A stretch of 64,000 nt of DNA. Origin: JAXDMK01 sp963790325 (lineage in GTDB: Bacteria; Actinomycetota; Acidimicrobiia; Acidimicrobiales; AC-14). The DNA lies in contig CAWBNY010000002.1 of NCBI GenBank assembly GCA_963790325.1, forward strand, positions 496,001-560,000, written 5' to 3'. Positions 15,789 through 25,655 of this stretch are shown piece after piece (the stretch's first letter is position 1; each line of letters starts with the position of its first letter). Below the pieces are notes generated by a model. It was not told the origin of the DNA. It worked only from the letters and a program-made list of their open reading frames with translations, and did no database searches. The position numbers and the translations under genes are program-made.

Positions 15789-17869
15789 TCAGCCTCCGCC
15801 GATCTCTCGGGCCCACAGCAGGTCGCTGACCCGCTCGAGACCCTGGCGGAGATGACGCTTGTAGGTCGTCATCGGCAGGTCGAGCCGCTCGGCGGCTGAC
15901 TCCTGGGTGGGGGCGCCTCGCAGGAAGGTCATCCCGAGGGCGCGCGCCGGCTTCGCAGATCGCGGATCCTCCGACAATGCCGCGACCGCGGCGCGAAGCG
16001 TCGAGGCGAGGTCTTCGGCGTCGCCGGCTCGACCGACGAGTCGGGACCGGGCCAGCGGGTTGGCGGCCAGCCGATCCGGACGAGCGAGCTCGCGCAGGGC
16101 CTCCCGGACCGCTCGGTCGAAGGAGTCGCGGGCCAACGCCACGAGCTCGACCTCGCGGGAGGGCAGCGCGGTGGGCACGCCGCTCAGGTCACGTTCCAGC
16201 ATGAGGTGCAGCCACTCGTCGAGTGGGATCGTCCGGAAGTCGCGGACGAAGAGGGCGTACGGCATCCCGCCGACCATCACCGACGGGGTTCGCACCTTGC
16301 GGATCTCGAAGAAGTCGAAGTACTCGTCCCATCGTCCCGTGTCAGCCAGCACCAGCACGTCGGCGGTGAGCCCCGGGCTGGTGAGGTAGTGCTGGATGCT
16401 CAGCACCGGACCGACGTTGAACGTCGGCGACGGCTCCTGATCGGCCTCGCGGTCGGCAATGAAGCGGACCATCGTGACGCGTTCAGCCGGCCGAAGGCCC
16501 CCGCCCCTCCCGACCGCCTTGATCGCAGCGGCGGCGACCGGGTCCTCGGCGAGCAGGTCCTGTGGCGCGTCGGCCAGGTCGATGGCGACGATCGCGCCTT
16601 GGGCGCGCCGGCCGCTGTGCCGAACGATGAAGAAGCCGTGCGGCTGCACGCTGTGCCATCGGTGGAGAAGGCGTGTCGCCTCGGGACCCTGCCAGGGCTC
16701 GATGATGCCCACGACCTCGTCGAGCTCGTCGGGTCGGGCGGGTTCTGCGTAGCTCTGGCCGAACGTCGACCAGTCGGCAAAGCCGCGCGACACCGGGTGA
16801 TAGCGGTGCATGAACTTGGCGTCGAGGATGGCCCGCTGCTGGCCGTCGCCTCGGGTCTCGTGCAGGCGGCTGATCAGGAAGCCGCTGACCTTGCGGAACA
16901 GCTCCTCGTACCGCTCAGGGTCGCGCCACGAGAGGTCGGCGTCCAGTGCGTCACGGGCGACGTCGTGAGGGTGCAACCCGTCGGGACCAGCCTGGATGTA
17001 GCACTGGTCGCGCAGCCACGCGAAGAGATCTCCGACGTCCGGCTCGTCGAGCGCAGCGCGCAACAGGCCCTCCGTCGTGACGCGCGCCAACGCGCACACT
17101 TCGAGCGCGCGGCGGTGCCGATCGTCGGGGACGTCGCCCACCACCGCTCGAAGCAGCGCCGCACTCCGGCTGGGGTCCTCGTCGATTGCGTCCGTTCTCT
17201 GGGCCTGGCTGGCGACCAGATGCAGCGCCAGCGGATGGCCGTGGGTGGCGGCGACAGCCGCGTCGTGCAGTCGGGGGAAACATCGAGGAGGCCCAGCAGC
17301 TGCTCGGCCTCCTTCGGGCCGAGATTCCTCAGCGCGACGACATCGAGCAAGGGGGCGATCACTGGTGACACGACCCAGTCGACGGCCGGCGGCCGACGCG
17401 ACACGACGACGACGACGGTCGTCGGGGGCAATGAAGCAATGAACTCTGATCCGAACCACCCATCGAGATGAGCGAGATGCTCATAGCCGTCAATGACAAG
17501 CACGGCCGGACCGGCCTGACCGTCGAGCGCCGGGCCCAACGCGTCCTGCACGATCGGAAGCGTGGCCGGCAGAGCGGACGCGTCTACCCAGGTCCACCGC
17601 CGTCCGGCAGCATGGTGGAGACGCCACGCCGCCTCCACAAGCGCCGTCTTGCCCACGCCACCTGGGCCGTGGATGTACACGATCGGCCCGGCAGTGGGTT
17701 CTTCGGCAAGCGCAGCGGCGAGCACCCGGAGCTCACGCTCGCGACCCACGAAGTGGCGGGATCGCCGACCCGCAGCCACGCCGGCGAGGCTGGTCATCTG
17801 CCAAGTATCGCGATCGATCGGCGCCGTGTCGACGCTTGTAGGAGGCATGCAAAAACCAGCACGTGTCAC
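15789..17869 (-). pseudogene. NB-ARC-like ATPase regulator with C-terminal HTH, frameshifted
   Basis: About 693 codons. The N-terminal NTPase begins FVGRERELRVLAAALAEEP, with Walker A GPGGVGKTAL, Walker B AVLVIDGYEHL and sensor VVVVSRRP. A shift at the G5 run 17273-17277 (one C short on the coding strand) separates it from FPRLHDAAVAATHGHPLALHL and the helical remainder. The C-terminus (GAPTQESAAERLDLPMTTYKRHLRQG) is a probable helix-turn-helix. STAND-type regulators of this kind couple nucleotide binding to ligand sensing and transcription. Start is a GTG at 17869 or an ATG at 17797. The IS1595 element inserted only about 11 bp upstream of 17869, so the native promoter is probably displaced. 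Confidence 0.75.
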
Positions 17870-17949
17870 CGAACACAGGACCGGACGGGTGATGCTGTCT
17901 CTGACAAAGCAAGGGCCTCACTGTCTCACCCCCGCCGTAGAGTGTCTAT

Positions 17950-18932
17950 ATGGAACTCAGCATGATTCGGTTGGTCGAGCGGATCCCCGACGAGGCTTCG
18001 GCCTATGAGTTCCTGGAAGAACTGCGGTGGAACGGCACTCCGGTTTGCGCCCATTGCGACAGCACCAACGTTCGCTACATGAACCCGGCCAACGGGTATC
18101 CCGCAAGACTCGCACCGGTGCCGTATCCCAGCGCCGTGCATGGCAATGCCGCTCATGCCGGAAGCAGTTCTCGGTGTTGACCGGCACCGTGTTCCATGGC
18201 ACGAAGATTCCCGTCCGCAAATGGGTGTTCGTGCTCTTCGAGATGGTGTCGAACAAGAACGGCGTTGCCGCTCGCGAGATTGAGCGGCGCTACGACCTGA
18301 CGCCGAAGGCGGCATGGTTCATGCTGCACCGAATTCGCGAGGCCATGAAGGTCGGACCGTTGGCGGCCGCGTTGTCCGGGACCATCGTGGCCGATGAAAC
18401 ATGGATCGGTGGCGATCCCAAGAACCGGCACGCGTCCAAAGCGACGGAGCCCATCCCCTACAAGCCGCATGGCAACGCCAAGACGGACAAGGTGTCTGTG
18501 TTGTCGCTCGTTGAGAAGGGCACCGGAGAGGTTCGCTCCCGAATCGTGCCCGACGTTACCGGCGCAACGCTGCGTAAGGTCATCGCTGAGCAGGTCAACA
18601 TGGCCGATTCGCACCTGCACACAGACGGCTGGCGCGGATACCTCCCGGTGGGGGCCGAGTTCGTCTCGCACGAATCGGTCAACCACGATGCAGGCGAGTA
18701 CGTCAGGGGCGACGTGACGACCAACATGGCCGAGGGCTTCTTCAGCCAGTTGAAGCGGTCGATCGACGGGACTCACCACCACGTCTCCGTGGCTCACCTG
18801 CCCCGCTACCTGGCAGAGTTCGACTTCCGGTACTCCACACGGAAGATGAGCGATACGGCTCGTCTCGGCGCTCTCATGGGCCGCGTGGATGGTCGGCGAC
18901 TCAGCTACCGTCCGCTGGTCCACCACCAGTGA
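17950..18932 (+). pseudogene. IS1595-family transposase, one frameshift
   Basis: About 327 codons. The N-terminal zinc ribbon starts in frame 1 (CAHCDSTNVRYMNPANG) and continues after a one-base deficit in the GGG run at 18094-18096 in the next frame (VSRKTRTGAVSQRRAWQCRS, C-x2-C pair). The ISXO2-like DDE domain follows: IVADETWIGGDPKN (D and E/W region), SHLHTDGWRGYLPVG (second D) and NMAEGFFSQLKRSI (N/E position). Restoring a single G gives one continuous protein, so the element may be functional if this is a sequence error. Confidence 0.87.
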
Positions 18933-19206
18933 CCCACGGACCAACAACCCAAAGAATGTCGACATTCTCGGTCAGGAACTCGCGGTGATAGTGAATTTGT
19001 ACACCGAGCGCGTCATTTAGCCTCAGGTACGCCGTACGAACTTCATAGTTGGGAGGATCGGACAACTCTACGAACGGGATACTTGGTGCTTGCCAGGGAG
19101 CATCGCCAAGCCGCCCGATCCAGTCACGTACTGCTTGCCACACAGGCGGTGACGGGGCCGTCTGAGCCCGCCACTCATGAAGGGCACGTACGTCCCGTAA
19201 AGGCAC
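18901..19206 (-). CDS. IS1595 passenger protein, 101 aa
   Basis: Unrecognised soluble protein beginning MPLRDVRALHEWRAQTAP and ending with a compact beta-rich stretch (NYEVRTAYLRLNDALGV, EFLTENVDILWVVGPWV). The 3' end overlaps the transposase gene end by 32 bp, tail to tail. Last of three minus-strand genes inside the element. Size and position beside a 61-aa and a 50-aa protein recall toxin-antitoxin or regulatory cargo, but I see no diagnostic motif. Confidence 0.6.
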   Translation of the reverse strand: MPLRDVRALHEWRAQTAPSPPVWQAVRDWIGRLGDAPWQAPSIPFVELSDPPNYEVRTAYLRLNDALGVQIHYHREFLTENVDILWVVGPWVTGGGPADGS

Positions 19207-19212
19207 GCAGAG

Positions 19213-19398
19213 TCAGTCAGGAAACTCTGCGTAGAATTGTTCCCGCGTTATCACTGGCTGTGGATTGGCCCTGATATCTAGCACCCGATTGTGGAGAAAG
19301 GACACCACCTCTGGCGATGCCAGCACGTACCGTTGGCTAGCACGGGACAACGCGGCCCCGTCCTCTGACTCGTGGTTGAAAGCCTCGACTTCGCTCAT
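19213..19398 (-). CDS. IS1595 passenger protein, 61 aa
   Basis: Small acidic protein (MSEVEAFNHESEDGAALSRA, LASPEVVSFLHNRVLDIR). Its ATG overlaps the stop of the upstream 50-aa gene (ATGA at 19398-19395), and its stop is 6 bp before the next start, so the three small genes are one operon. No domain recognised. Confidence 0.6.
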   Translation of the reverse strand: MSEVEAFNHESEDGAALSRASQRYVLASPEVVSFLHNRVLDIRANPQPVITREQFYAEFPD

Positions 19399-19550
19399 TC
19401 CTCCGCCTTCCTAGCGTCGTCGTCGATATCGGAGGGCTTCACCGCGAGCAGCACCCGAGCGGCTTCCTCCAAGGTCCAGGAGATGCCTGAGTCGTCCAGC
19501 CTGACCAGTTCGTCTCGTTCGGCCTCTGTCGGCCTACGCTGGTGGCTCAT
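19395..19550 (-). CDS. IS1595 passenger protein, about 50 aa
   Basis: MSHQRRPTEAERDELVRLDD, continuing SGISWTLEEAARVLLAVKPS. The start at 19550 has a GGAGGTG about 10 bases upstream; a frame upstream to 19601 exists. The alternating charged and hydrophobic pattern suggests a small helical, possibly DNA- or protein-binding product. First gene of the passenger operon. Confidence 0.55.
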   Translation of the reverse strand: MSHQRRPTEAERDELVRLDDSGISWTLEEAARVLLAVKPSDIDDDARKAEE

Positions 19551-19898
19551 GGGTGCACACCTCCCCTCCTCAACGCGTGACCCCCGGCCGTAGTGGCGCA
19601 CGCTGCGTCACAGTGACGCACCCCTACGCACGGTTTCGCACCCCTACGCACTGTATTCCCTGGGTGTACAGCTAGTCGAACTTTCGGTGCCGCTCGGGTC
19701 ACCCTTTCCTGTGGTGTCACTACATGCTGTGTGTTCCAAATGTCCATCACACTGCTTGCTTTGTCAGAGGCAGCATCCCCACCGGACGGCTGCTCACAAC
19801 CCTCTGTCAACCTCAGCTGAGGCGGATCGAGCAGTCGATTCGTTGAGCTGAGAGGGCGGGGAGGAGTTCCCCGAAGTGACGACGACCATCACCGTTCC

Positions 19899-20811
19899 AT
19901 GGACGCGAACGCGCAGTCTGGCGACGTGAACGACACCACTGACGCGGACCCCGAGGTCCTGGAGCGGGCCCGGGGCCCGCGCCGGTACTCGGCGAGGTAC
20001 AAGGCGCGGATCTCGACGAGTACGAGCGCCTCGACAAGGCCTCCAAGGGGACGCTGCTGCGACGCGAGGGCCGGTACACGTCGCTCATCTCGGAGTGGCG
20101 CAAGCAGCGCGACCGCGGGGCGCTGGAGGCGTTGGCCAGCCGGCCGGGCGCCAGCCCGCCGATCCCCGTGACCGCGATCTGGCCCGCCCGCGCCGGGAGA
20201 ACGAGCGCCTGGCGGGCGAGCTGGACCGGGCCCGCAAGGTCATCGAGGTCCAGGGAAAGCTCTCGGCGCTGTTGGAGCGCCTCGCCACCGACAGCGCCCC
20301 GATCCCAGGGGGCGAGACGAAGTGATCGACCAGGCCATCGCCGGCCTCACCCCGGTGGTGGGCGTGCGCCGGGCGTGCGCGGCGGTGGGCGAGTCCCAGG
20401 CCCGCTGGTATCGCCGGCATCGCCAGAGCCCGCCGCCACCGAGACCCGAGCGGGTGCCGGCACGCCAACCGCGGGCGCTCTGCGAGGTGGAGCGCCGTGT
20501 TCAGCCGCTACGTGCCGGGCTGGATGCTCGCCCACGCCGAGAACGCCACCCTGGCGGAGGCGCTGCTGGCCGACACCGTGGCCAAGCAGGGCATCGGCCG
20601 GGGCCAGCTGACCATCCACGCCGACCGCGGCTCGCCCATGGTGGCCAAGCCGGTTGCGTTCCTGCTGGCCGACCTCGGCGTCACCCAGAGCCACGGCCGC
20701 CCGCACACGAGCAACGACAACCCCTTCAGCGAGAGCCGGTTCCGCCGTGCGGCCGAGGTGCTGCGCAACGATCTGAAGGCCGTGCTGCTCCATCTGGGCA
20801 AGCGCAACTGA
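19899..20811 (+). pseudogene. IS3-family transposase remnant (OrfA/OrfB)
   Basis: Decayed IS3-like unit. OrfA part: SARYKARI, then after a lost C EYERLDKASKGTLLRREG, SLISEWRKQRDRGALEAL and the coiled coil RRENERLAGELDRARKVIEV. OrfB start: MIDQAIAGLTPVVGVRRACA. A large internal deletion removes the first catalytic Asp. The integrase-core tail remains: GQLTIHADRGSPMVAKPV (second Asp) and RPHTSNDNPFSESRFR (catalytic Glu). Several frameshifts. No inverted ends were identified with confidence. It ends 38 bp before the LuxR-type regulator. Confidence 0.8.
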
Positions 20812-20848
20812 AAGGGACTTCCGGCGTTAGGCCGCCATACTGAACCGC

Positions 20849-23725
20849 ATGCGCGACGTCCGCTGCCCGGTGTTGGTCGGACGGGAAGCCGAGGTCGAGA
20901 CCCTGGTGGGGGCGGTCTCCCGGGCGGCTGAAGGGCACGGCGGGCTGGTCTTCGTCATCGGGGAAGCGGGCGTGGGCAAGTCCCGGCTGGCGGCGGTGGC
21001 GGCCGAGGAGGCCAAGGGCAAAGGGATGGCCGTGCTGCGGGGCCGGGCCGCCCCCTCACCGGCTCCTGCCCCCTACCGGCCGGTGGCCGAGGCGTTCCTC
21101 TCTGTCCTGCGCACCAGTGGCCCGCCGTCCGAAGTCAGCCCCGCCCTGGCCGTGATCGTCCCCGCCTGGGCCCACCCCGGCGAGGACCGGCCGGCCGAAC
21201 CCTCCATCGTCCTGTTGGGCGAGGCAGTGCTCGGCCTCCTGGGCGGAATCGCTGGCGCCACCGGGGCGACCGTCCTCCTCGAGGACCTCCACTGGGCCGA
21301 TGCCGGCACGCTGGAGCTGCTCGATTATCTGGCCGACAAGCTGGACGACTCGGGCGTGGCCATGGTGGCCACCGTGCGGGCCGGTGAGGGATCGGCCGCC
21401 GAACGCCAGGCGGTCCGGCAGCGGGCCCGCCGGCAGGCGTCGGTCATCGATCTCGTCCGCTTGAGTGCCAACGGGGTCCACACCATGGTCGCCGCGCTGC
21501 TGGCCACCGGCGACGTGCCGCCCGAGGTGACGGACGTGGTCCTGAAGGCGTCCGACGGCCTGCCTTTCCTCGTGGAGGAGATCGTGGCCTCGCTGCTCGA
21601 GGCGGGCGCCTTGGAGGGCGACGAGTCCGCCCGCCTGCACGTGCGCGGGCGTCTGAAGCCGGCCGTGCCCCCGTCCTTCGCCGCTCTGGTAGCCGACCGT
21701 CTGGTCAGTCTGCGGGAACCGGCGGCCGTCGAGGTGCTCAAGGCGGCGGCCGTGCTCGGGGAGCAGTTCGACTGGTCGCTGCTGCGGGCCACCTGCGAAT
21801 GTGACGACGCCCACGTCCTGGGCGCCCTCCGGGAGGCGGCGGCCGCGCAGCTGGTGGTGGAGGACCGCCAGGCCCGCATCTTCCGCTTCCGCCACGCCCT
21901 CACCCGCGCCGCCGTGCTGGAAACCCTGCTCCTCCCCGAACGGACCGCCATCGCCTCCCGAGCCCTCACCGCACTGGAAGCAGAGCCGGTCCTCGACCCG
22001 GCACGGCTGGAGCTGGCCGCCGAGCTGGCCGAGGCGGCGGGCGACCGGAACCGGGCCAGCGAGCTCCTCCTGGCCGCAGCTGCGGCTGCCCTGCGTGCCG
22101 GGGCAGTGACGCCCGGCCTAGCCGCGGCCGAACGGGTCGTGGCCGACGCCGTCGATCCCGAGCACAGCATCCGGGCCCACGAGCTGCTGCTGGAAGGTTG
22201 CGTCCTGGCCGGGGACGTGCGGCGGGTGGTCGAGATCGGGGAGCGGCTGCTGGCCCGACTGGTGGCCACCGGCGCTCCCGCCAAACGGCGGGCCGAGGCC
22301 CATCTGCGGCTGGCCGCCGCCGCCCTAGGCGCGACCGACTGGCGGCGAGTCCGCGACCACCTCGCTCTCGTCGATGCGCTCGTCCCCGAACCCGACGAGG
22401 AACTGCTGGCCCGGACCGGCATCCTGCGGGCGCAGGTCGACCTGGGTGAGCACAAGGTCTACGAAGCGGCCGCCCACGCGAGGGCAACGAGAGACGTGGC
22501 CGCACGCCTCGGCCTGGCCGACCTCCTGTGCGAGTCGCTCGAAGTCCTCGGACGGGTCGATCGGGTCGCCGACCTGCCGTCGGCCGAGCGGCACTTCACC
22601 GAGGCGCTGATGACGGCGGAGGCGTCGGGACTGGCCCTGCGCCGGGTGCGGGCCCTGCACGAGCTAGGGACCATCGACCTCGTCCGCCTGGGCGGCATCG
22701 ACCGCCTGCGGGCGGCGCGGGACGGGGCCCTGGCCATCGGGGCACCGGGGCTGGAGGCGCAGGCGGGGATGCACCTGGCCGTGTCCCTGTTCGTCCACTA
22801 CCAGCTGGACGAGGCCCGGGCCGCGGCCGAACGTGCCCTCGAGATCGCCCGCCGCCACCACCTGGGGCTGCTCATCCCGGCCGTGCTCACCGTGAAGGGT
22901 GGGATCGAGGGGGTCAGCGGTCGGCGGGCGGAGGCCGTCGTCGCCTTCGAGGAGGCCCTTCCCCACTTCGACGCCGAGATCGAGGCCACCGGGCGGGGCC
23001 ACGCCCTGGGCCTGGCCGCACTGGCCACCGAGGACCGGGCCGAGGCGCTGGCCCAGTTCGACATGGCGGAGTCCCTGGTGCCGGCCAACTCAGGTGTGTC
23101 CCGGGCCCCCTACCGCGGCGTCTACGCCCTCGTCGAGTCACTCGACCCGGAGCGGTCCACCGTCGTCCTGGACGACCTGGCCAGCGAAGCGGCCTCCATG
23201 CACGTGGCCACCATCGCCCTGGCTGACCTGGCGCGGGCCGTGCACGCCGGACGGGCGGGTGACGAGGCGTTCGCCGAATCCGCCTTCCGGGCCGGCATGG
23301 CCGCACTCAAGGATGCGCCCTGGTACGGCAACCTCGGCCGCCGGCTCGTGGCCGAAGCCGCCATCGACGACGGTTGGGGCACGCCCGCGGTGTGGCTGCG
23401 GGAGGCCCTCGAGTTCTTCGAGGACGCCGGCCTCGACAACCTGGCCCGCGCCTGCCGGTCGCTCCTGCGGAAGGCGGGGGCCCCGGTGCCCCGGCGTGGC
23501 GGCGCCCAGTCGGACGTGGGCCCCGAACTGGCCCGCCTCGGCATCACCCGGCGAGAGGCCGACGTCCTCAACCTGATCGCCAGCGGACTCTCCAACAAGG
23601 ACATCGCCGACCGTCTCTACCTGTCGGCTCGGACCGTCGAGAAGCACGTCGAGCGGCTGATGCTCAAGACGAACACGGCCAACCGGACCCAGCTGGCCGC
23701 CCTGGCCGCCCGCACGAATACGTAG
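20849..23725 (+). CDS. LAL-type (large ATP-binding LuxR) transcriptional regulator
   Basis: 958-aa STAND regulator. The N-terminal AAA/NTPase domain has LVGREAEVETLVGAVSRA, Walker A GEAGVGKSRL (residues about 39-48) and Walker B TVLLEDLHWADAGTLELL. A long helical TPR-like middle follows (about 400-860), then a C-terminal LuxR HTH (ITRREADVLNLIASGLSNKD, IADRLYLSARTVEKHVERLM). Proteins of this class usually activate a neighbouring metabolic operon on binding an inducer. The next genes, an MBL hydrolase and a RidA protein, start 67 bp downstream on the same strand and may be its target. It lies next to IS wreckage but is itself intact. Confidence 0.92.
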   Translation: MRDVRCPVLVGREAEVETLVGAVSRAAEGHGGLVFVIGEAGVGKSRLAAVAAEEAKGKGMAVLRGRAAPSPAPAPYRPVAEAFLSVLRTSGPPSEVSPALAVIVPAWAHPGEDRPAEPSIVLLGEAVLGLLGGIAGATGATVLLEDLHWADAGTLELLDYLADKLDDSGVAMVATVRAGEGSAAERQAVRQRARRQASVIDLVRLSANGVHTMVAALLATGDVPPEVTDVVLKASDGLPFLVEEIVASLLEAGALEGDESARLHVRGRLKPAVPPSFAALVADRLVSLREPAAVEVLKAAAVLGEQFDWSLLRATCECDDAHVLGALREAAAAQLVVEDRQARIFRFRHALTRAAVLETLLLPERTAIASRALTALEAEPVLDPARLELAAELAEAAGDRNRASELLLAAAAAALRAGAVTPGLAAAERVVADAVDPEHSIRAHELLLEGCVLAGDVRRVVEIGERLLARLVATGAPAKRRAEAHLRLAAAALGATDWRRVRDHLALVDALVPEPDEELLARTGILRAQVDLGEHKVYEAAAHARATRDVAARLGLADLLCESLEVLGRVDRVADLPSAERHFTEALMTAEASGLALRRVRALHELGTIDLVRLGGIDRLRAARDGALAIGAPGLEAQAGMHLAVSLFVHYQLDEARAAAERALEIARRHHLGLLIPAVLTVKGGIEGVSGRRAEAVVAFEEALPHFDAEIEATGRGHALGLAALATEDRAEALAQFDMAESLVPANSGVSRAPYRGVYALVESLDPERSTVVLDDLASEAASMHVATIALADLARAVHAGRAGDEAFAESAFRAGMAALKDAPWYGNLGRRLVAEAAIDDGWGTPAVWLREALEFFEDAGLDNLARACRSLLRKAGAPVPRRGGAQSDVGPELARLGITRREADVLNLIASGLSNKDIADRLYLSARTVEKHVERLMLKTNTANRTQLAALAARTNT

Positions 23726-23791
23726 TCGCGACGGGCAGAAGTACGTAGTCCTCCCGCTGTGGCGAAGGGACGCGATGCGCAGGATGGACCC

Positions 23792-24619
23792 ATGACCATC
23801 ACTCGCCCAGTCCCCAAGATCCACGACCCCTACCTGATCGCTCCCGACACGTGGGTGATCCCCGAGATCCTGCCCGCCGCCCCCGGCACCGTCGTGCCGG
23901 TCAACTCCATGGTGATCACCGGCGCCGAGCCGGTCATCGTCGACACCGGCAACGAGCTGAGCCGTGAGGACTGGCTCAACGCCGCCTTCTCGCTCGTCGA
24001 CCCGGACGACGTGCGCTGGGTCTTCCTGTCCCACGACGACCACGATCACGTGGGCAACCTCCTGCCGGTGCTGGAGGCGTGCCCCAACGCCACCCTCGTC
24101 ACCAACTGGTTCACCGTCGAGCGCCTCCAGCGGGCCCTGACCCTCCCCCTCGATCGCATGCGTTGGGTCAACCCGGGCGACTCCTTCGACGCCGGCGACC
24201 GGACCCTCACCGCCGTCATCCCGCCCGTCTGGGACTCGCCCACGACCCGCGGGCTCTTCGACTCGACGTCCGGTGTCTTCTGGGCCGTCGACTCTTTCGC
24301 CTGCCTTCTGCAGGGTCACGTGACCGACACGGGCGACATCCCGGCCGACCTGTACCGGGAGTCCTTCCTGTTCAGCAACCGGGTGGGCGCGCCATGGCAC
24401 ACCCTGCTCGACATCGACAAGTTCGACCGCCACGTGGATGCCGTGCAGGCCCTCGGCATGTCGACCGTGGCCTCCGCCCACGCCACGACCCTGCGGGGCG
24501 CCGACCTGGCCGAGGCTTTCCGCCTGATCCGCTTGATCGCCCGCATGGACGCCGTCCCGCTTCCCGGTCAGGACGACCTGAACGCCATCCTCGCCGTCGA
24601 CCAGCTCCGGGTGGCGTGA
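23792..24619 (+). CDS. MBL-fold metallo-hydrolase (flavodiiron-like ODP domain)
   Basis: 275-aa metallo-beta-lactamase-fold protein. The motif LSHDDHDHVGNLLPVL replaces the classical HxHxDH with a flavodiiron-type acidic variant; GAEPVIVDTGNELSREDW precedes it, and later ligands are in WAVDSFACLL and ASAHATTL. ATG at 23792 with AGGATGG upstream is preferred to the frame start at 23759. The downstream RidA gene overlaps its stop region. The substrate is unknown. Proteins like this without a flavodoxin domain occur as detoxifying or oxygen-reducing partners; I infer rather than see that role. Confidence 0.83.
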   Translation: MTITRPVPKIHDPYLIAPDTWVIPEILPAAPGTVVPVNSMVITGAEPVIVDTGNELSREDWLNAAFSLVDPDDVRWVFLSHDDHDHVGNLLPVLEACPNATLVTNWFTVERLQRALTLPLDRMRWVNPGDSFDAGDRTLTAVIPPVWDSPTTRGLFDSTSGVFWAVDSFACLLQGHVTDTGDIPADLYRESFLFSNRVGAPWHTLLDIDKFDRHVDAVQALGMSTVASAHATTLRGADLAEAFRLIRLIARMDAVPLPGQDDLNAILAVDQLRVA

Positions 24620-24624
24620 CGGCG

Positions 24625-25020
24625 ATGGAGCGCACGATCGTCAACCCGTGGCAGTGGTCGATCCCCATGGGGTTCAACCAGGGCGAGGTCGTCACCGGCC
24701 AGACCCGCACCCTCTTCCTGGCCGGCCAGGCCTCGGTGGACGGAGAGGGGGCCGTCCAGCACCCCGGTGATATGGCCGGACAGATAACCCAGGTCGTGGA
24801 CAACATGGAGGCCGTGCTCCAGGAGGCGGGCATGTCCCTAGCCAACCTGGTGCGGCTCACGATCTTCACTACCGACGTGGACCTGTGCTTCCAGCACTAC
24901 GGGCTCCTGGCCTCCCGCACGGCGGCTGCCGGTGTCGCCCCGCCGGGATCCATGGTGGGCGTGGCCCGACTCGCCTATCCCGAGCTCATGGTGGAGATTG
25001 AGGCGACAGCTGTCGCGTAG
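24625..25020 (+). CDS. RidA family (YjgF/YER057c/UK114) protein
   Basis: 131-aa reactive-intermediate deaminase-like protein: RTLFLAGQASVDGEGAVQHP, QVVDNMEAVLQEAGMSLANL, VRLTIFTTDVD and GVARLAYPELMVEIEATAVA. The canonical catalytic Arg position (usually in a PxR motif near the end) reads as GSMVGVARL, so it is probably not an archetypal RidA deaminase. Start ATG 24625; an in-frame GTG at 24616 that forms a GTGA overlap with the MBL stop is equally possible. It is co-transcribed with the MBL gene. Confidence 0.85.
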   Translation: MERTIVNPWQWSIPMGFNQGEVVTGQTRTLFLAGQASVDGEGAVQHPGDMAGQITQVVDNMEAVLQEAGMSLANLVRLTIFTTDVDLCFQHYGLLASRTAAAGVAPPGSMVGVARLAYPELMVEIEATAVA

Positions 25021-25469
25021 CGGACCGATTTTGGTACTGGCTGCCGGCAGCCCCGGCGACGAGGGCACCCCGAGGAAAGCGCCCCCAGGAGACCGCTGAC
25101 GACAAGGCCCGCCACCCACGGCCCACACGGTCACGAGCGGGTGGAGGCGAACCGCCCGCTCGCCGCCGCCGTGAATGAGCAGACCGCAGGCATCGCTCGC
25201 CTCGCCTCGGCCCGGGCGCACCCCTGCCTTACGTACCGGCGACTTCCGACCTGGGCACCCATGACCTCGCCTGGAACTCACGATGTCCACCGGCCGCAAG
25301 AGCGCCCAATGCCGGGACCCGAGCGCCAGCAGCACCCGGCGGACGTCGACAACGTTCGGTCGGCATGTGAGCGTTCGCGGCGGCGATGGTGGGTGGCGCA
25401 GGACGGCACGTGCAGGGCGCGGGCAGCGGGGCGGATCGCGCATCTTGGACAGCCGCGACGCTGGTGGCC
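25021..25469. other. Intergenic, no gene recognised
   Basis: About 450 bp between RidA and the toxin-antitoxin remnant. Composition is mixed, with no credible ORF start or structure. Probably the debris of earlier insertions. Confidence 0.45.
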
Positions 25470-25655
25470 ATGTCGGACGTCAGCTCCAGCGAGACGCCGC
25501 TGCTCGACGAGTGGCGGGCGGAAGTAGGCGCCGACGCCGTGGCGGCCGCGGTTGTGGCCGCACGGGCCCAGATCGCCGACGGCTCGCTTCGCGGTTTCTC
25601 CGACAAAGACGAGTTGTTGGGCTACCTCGAGGGCACGCACCGCCGCTCGGCGTGA
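25470..25655 (+). CDS. Putative antitoxin
   Basis: 61-aa acidic helical protein: SETPLLDEWRAEVGADAVA, ARAQIADGSLRGFSDKDELL, GYLEGTHRRSA. Its stop overlaps the GTG of a following RelE/ParE-like frame by GTGA (25652-25655), the usual antitoxin-toxin coupling. Assignment as an antitoxin rests on this context and on general size and charge, not on a recognised domain. The partner toxin is broken, so it would be an orphan. Confidence 0.6.
   Translation: MSDVSSSETPLLDEWRAEVGADAVAAAVVAARAQIADGSLRGFSDKDELLGYLEGTHRRSA

Larger units (their letters stand above)
17888..19780 (+). mobile_element. IS1595-family insertion sequence with passenger genes
   Basis: 1893-bp element. The 26-bp terminal inverted repeats (17888-17913 and 19755-19780) match at 24 positions; the core is CTCTGACAAAGCAAG. 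A perfect 8-bp target duplication ACCGGACG flanks it (17880-17887 and 19781-19788), the length expected for IS1595. It contains a transposase gene on the plus strand and, converging on it, three small minus-strand genes that are not part of a transposase. Passenger genes are known in some IS1595 subgroups. Composition is less GC-rich than the backbone. Confidence 0.9.

Noticed and set aside
19811..19822. 12-bp palindrome CCTCAGCTGAGG as an operator
   Set aside because: It lies in IS debris with no adjacent intact promoter or regulator on a suitable side; probably incidental.
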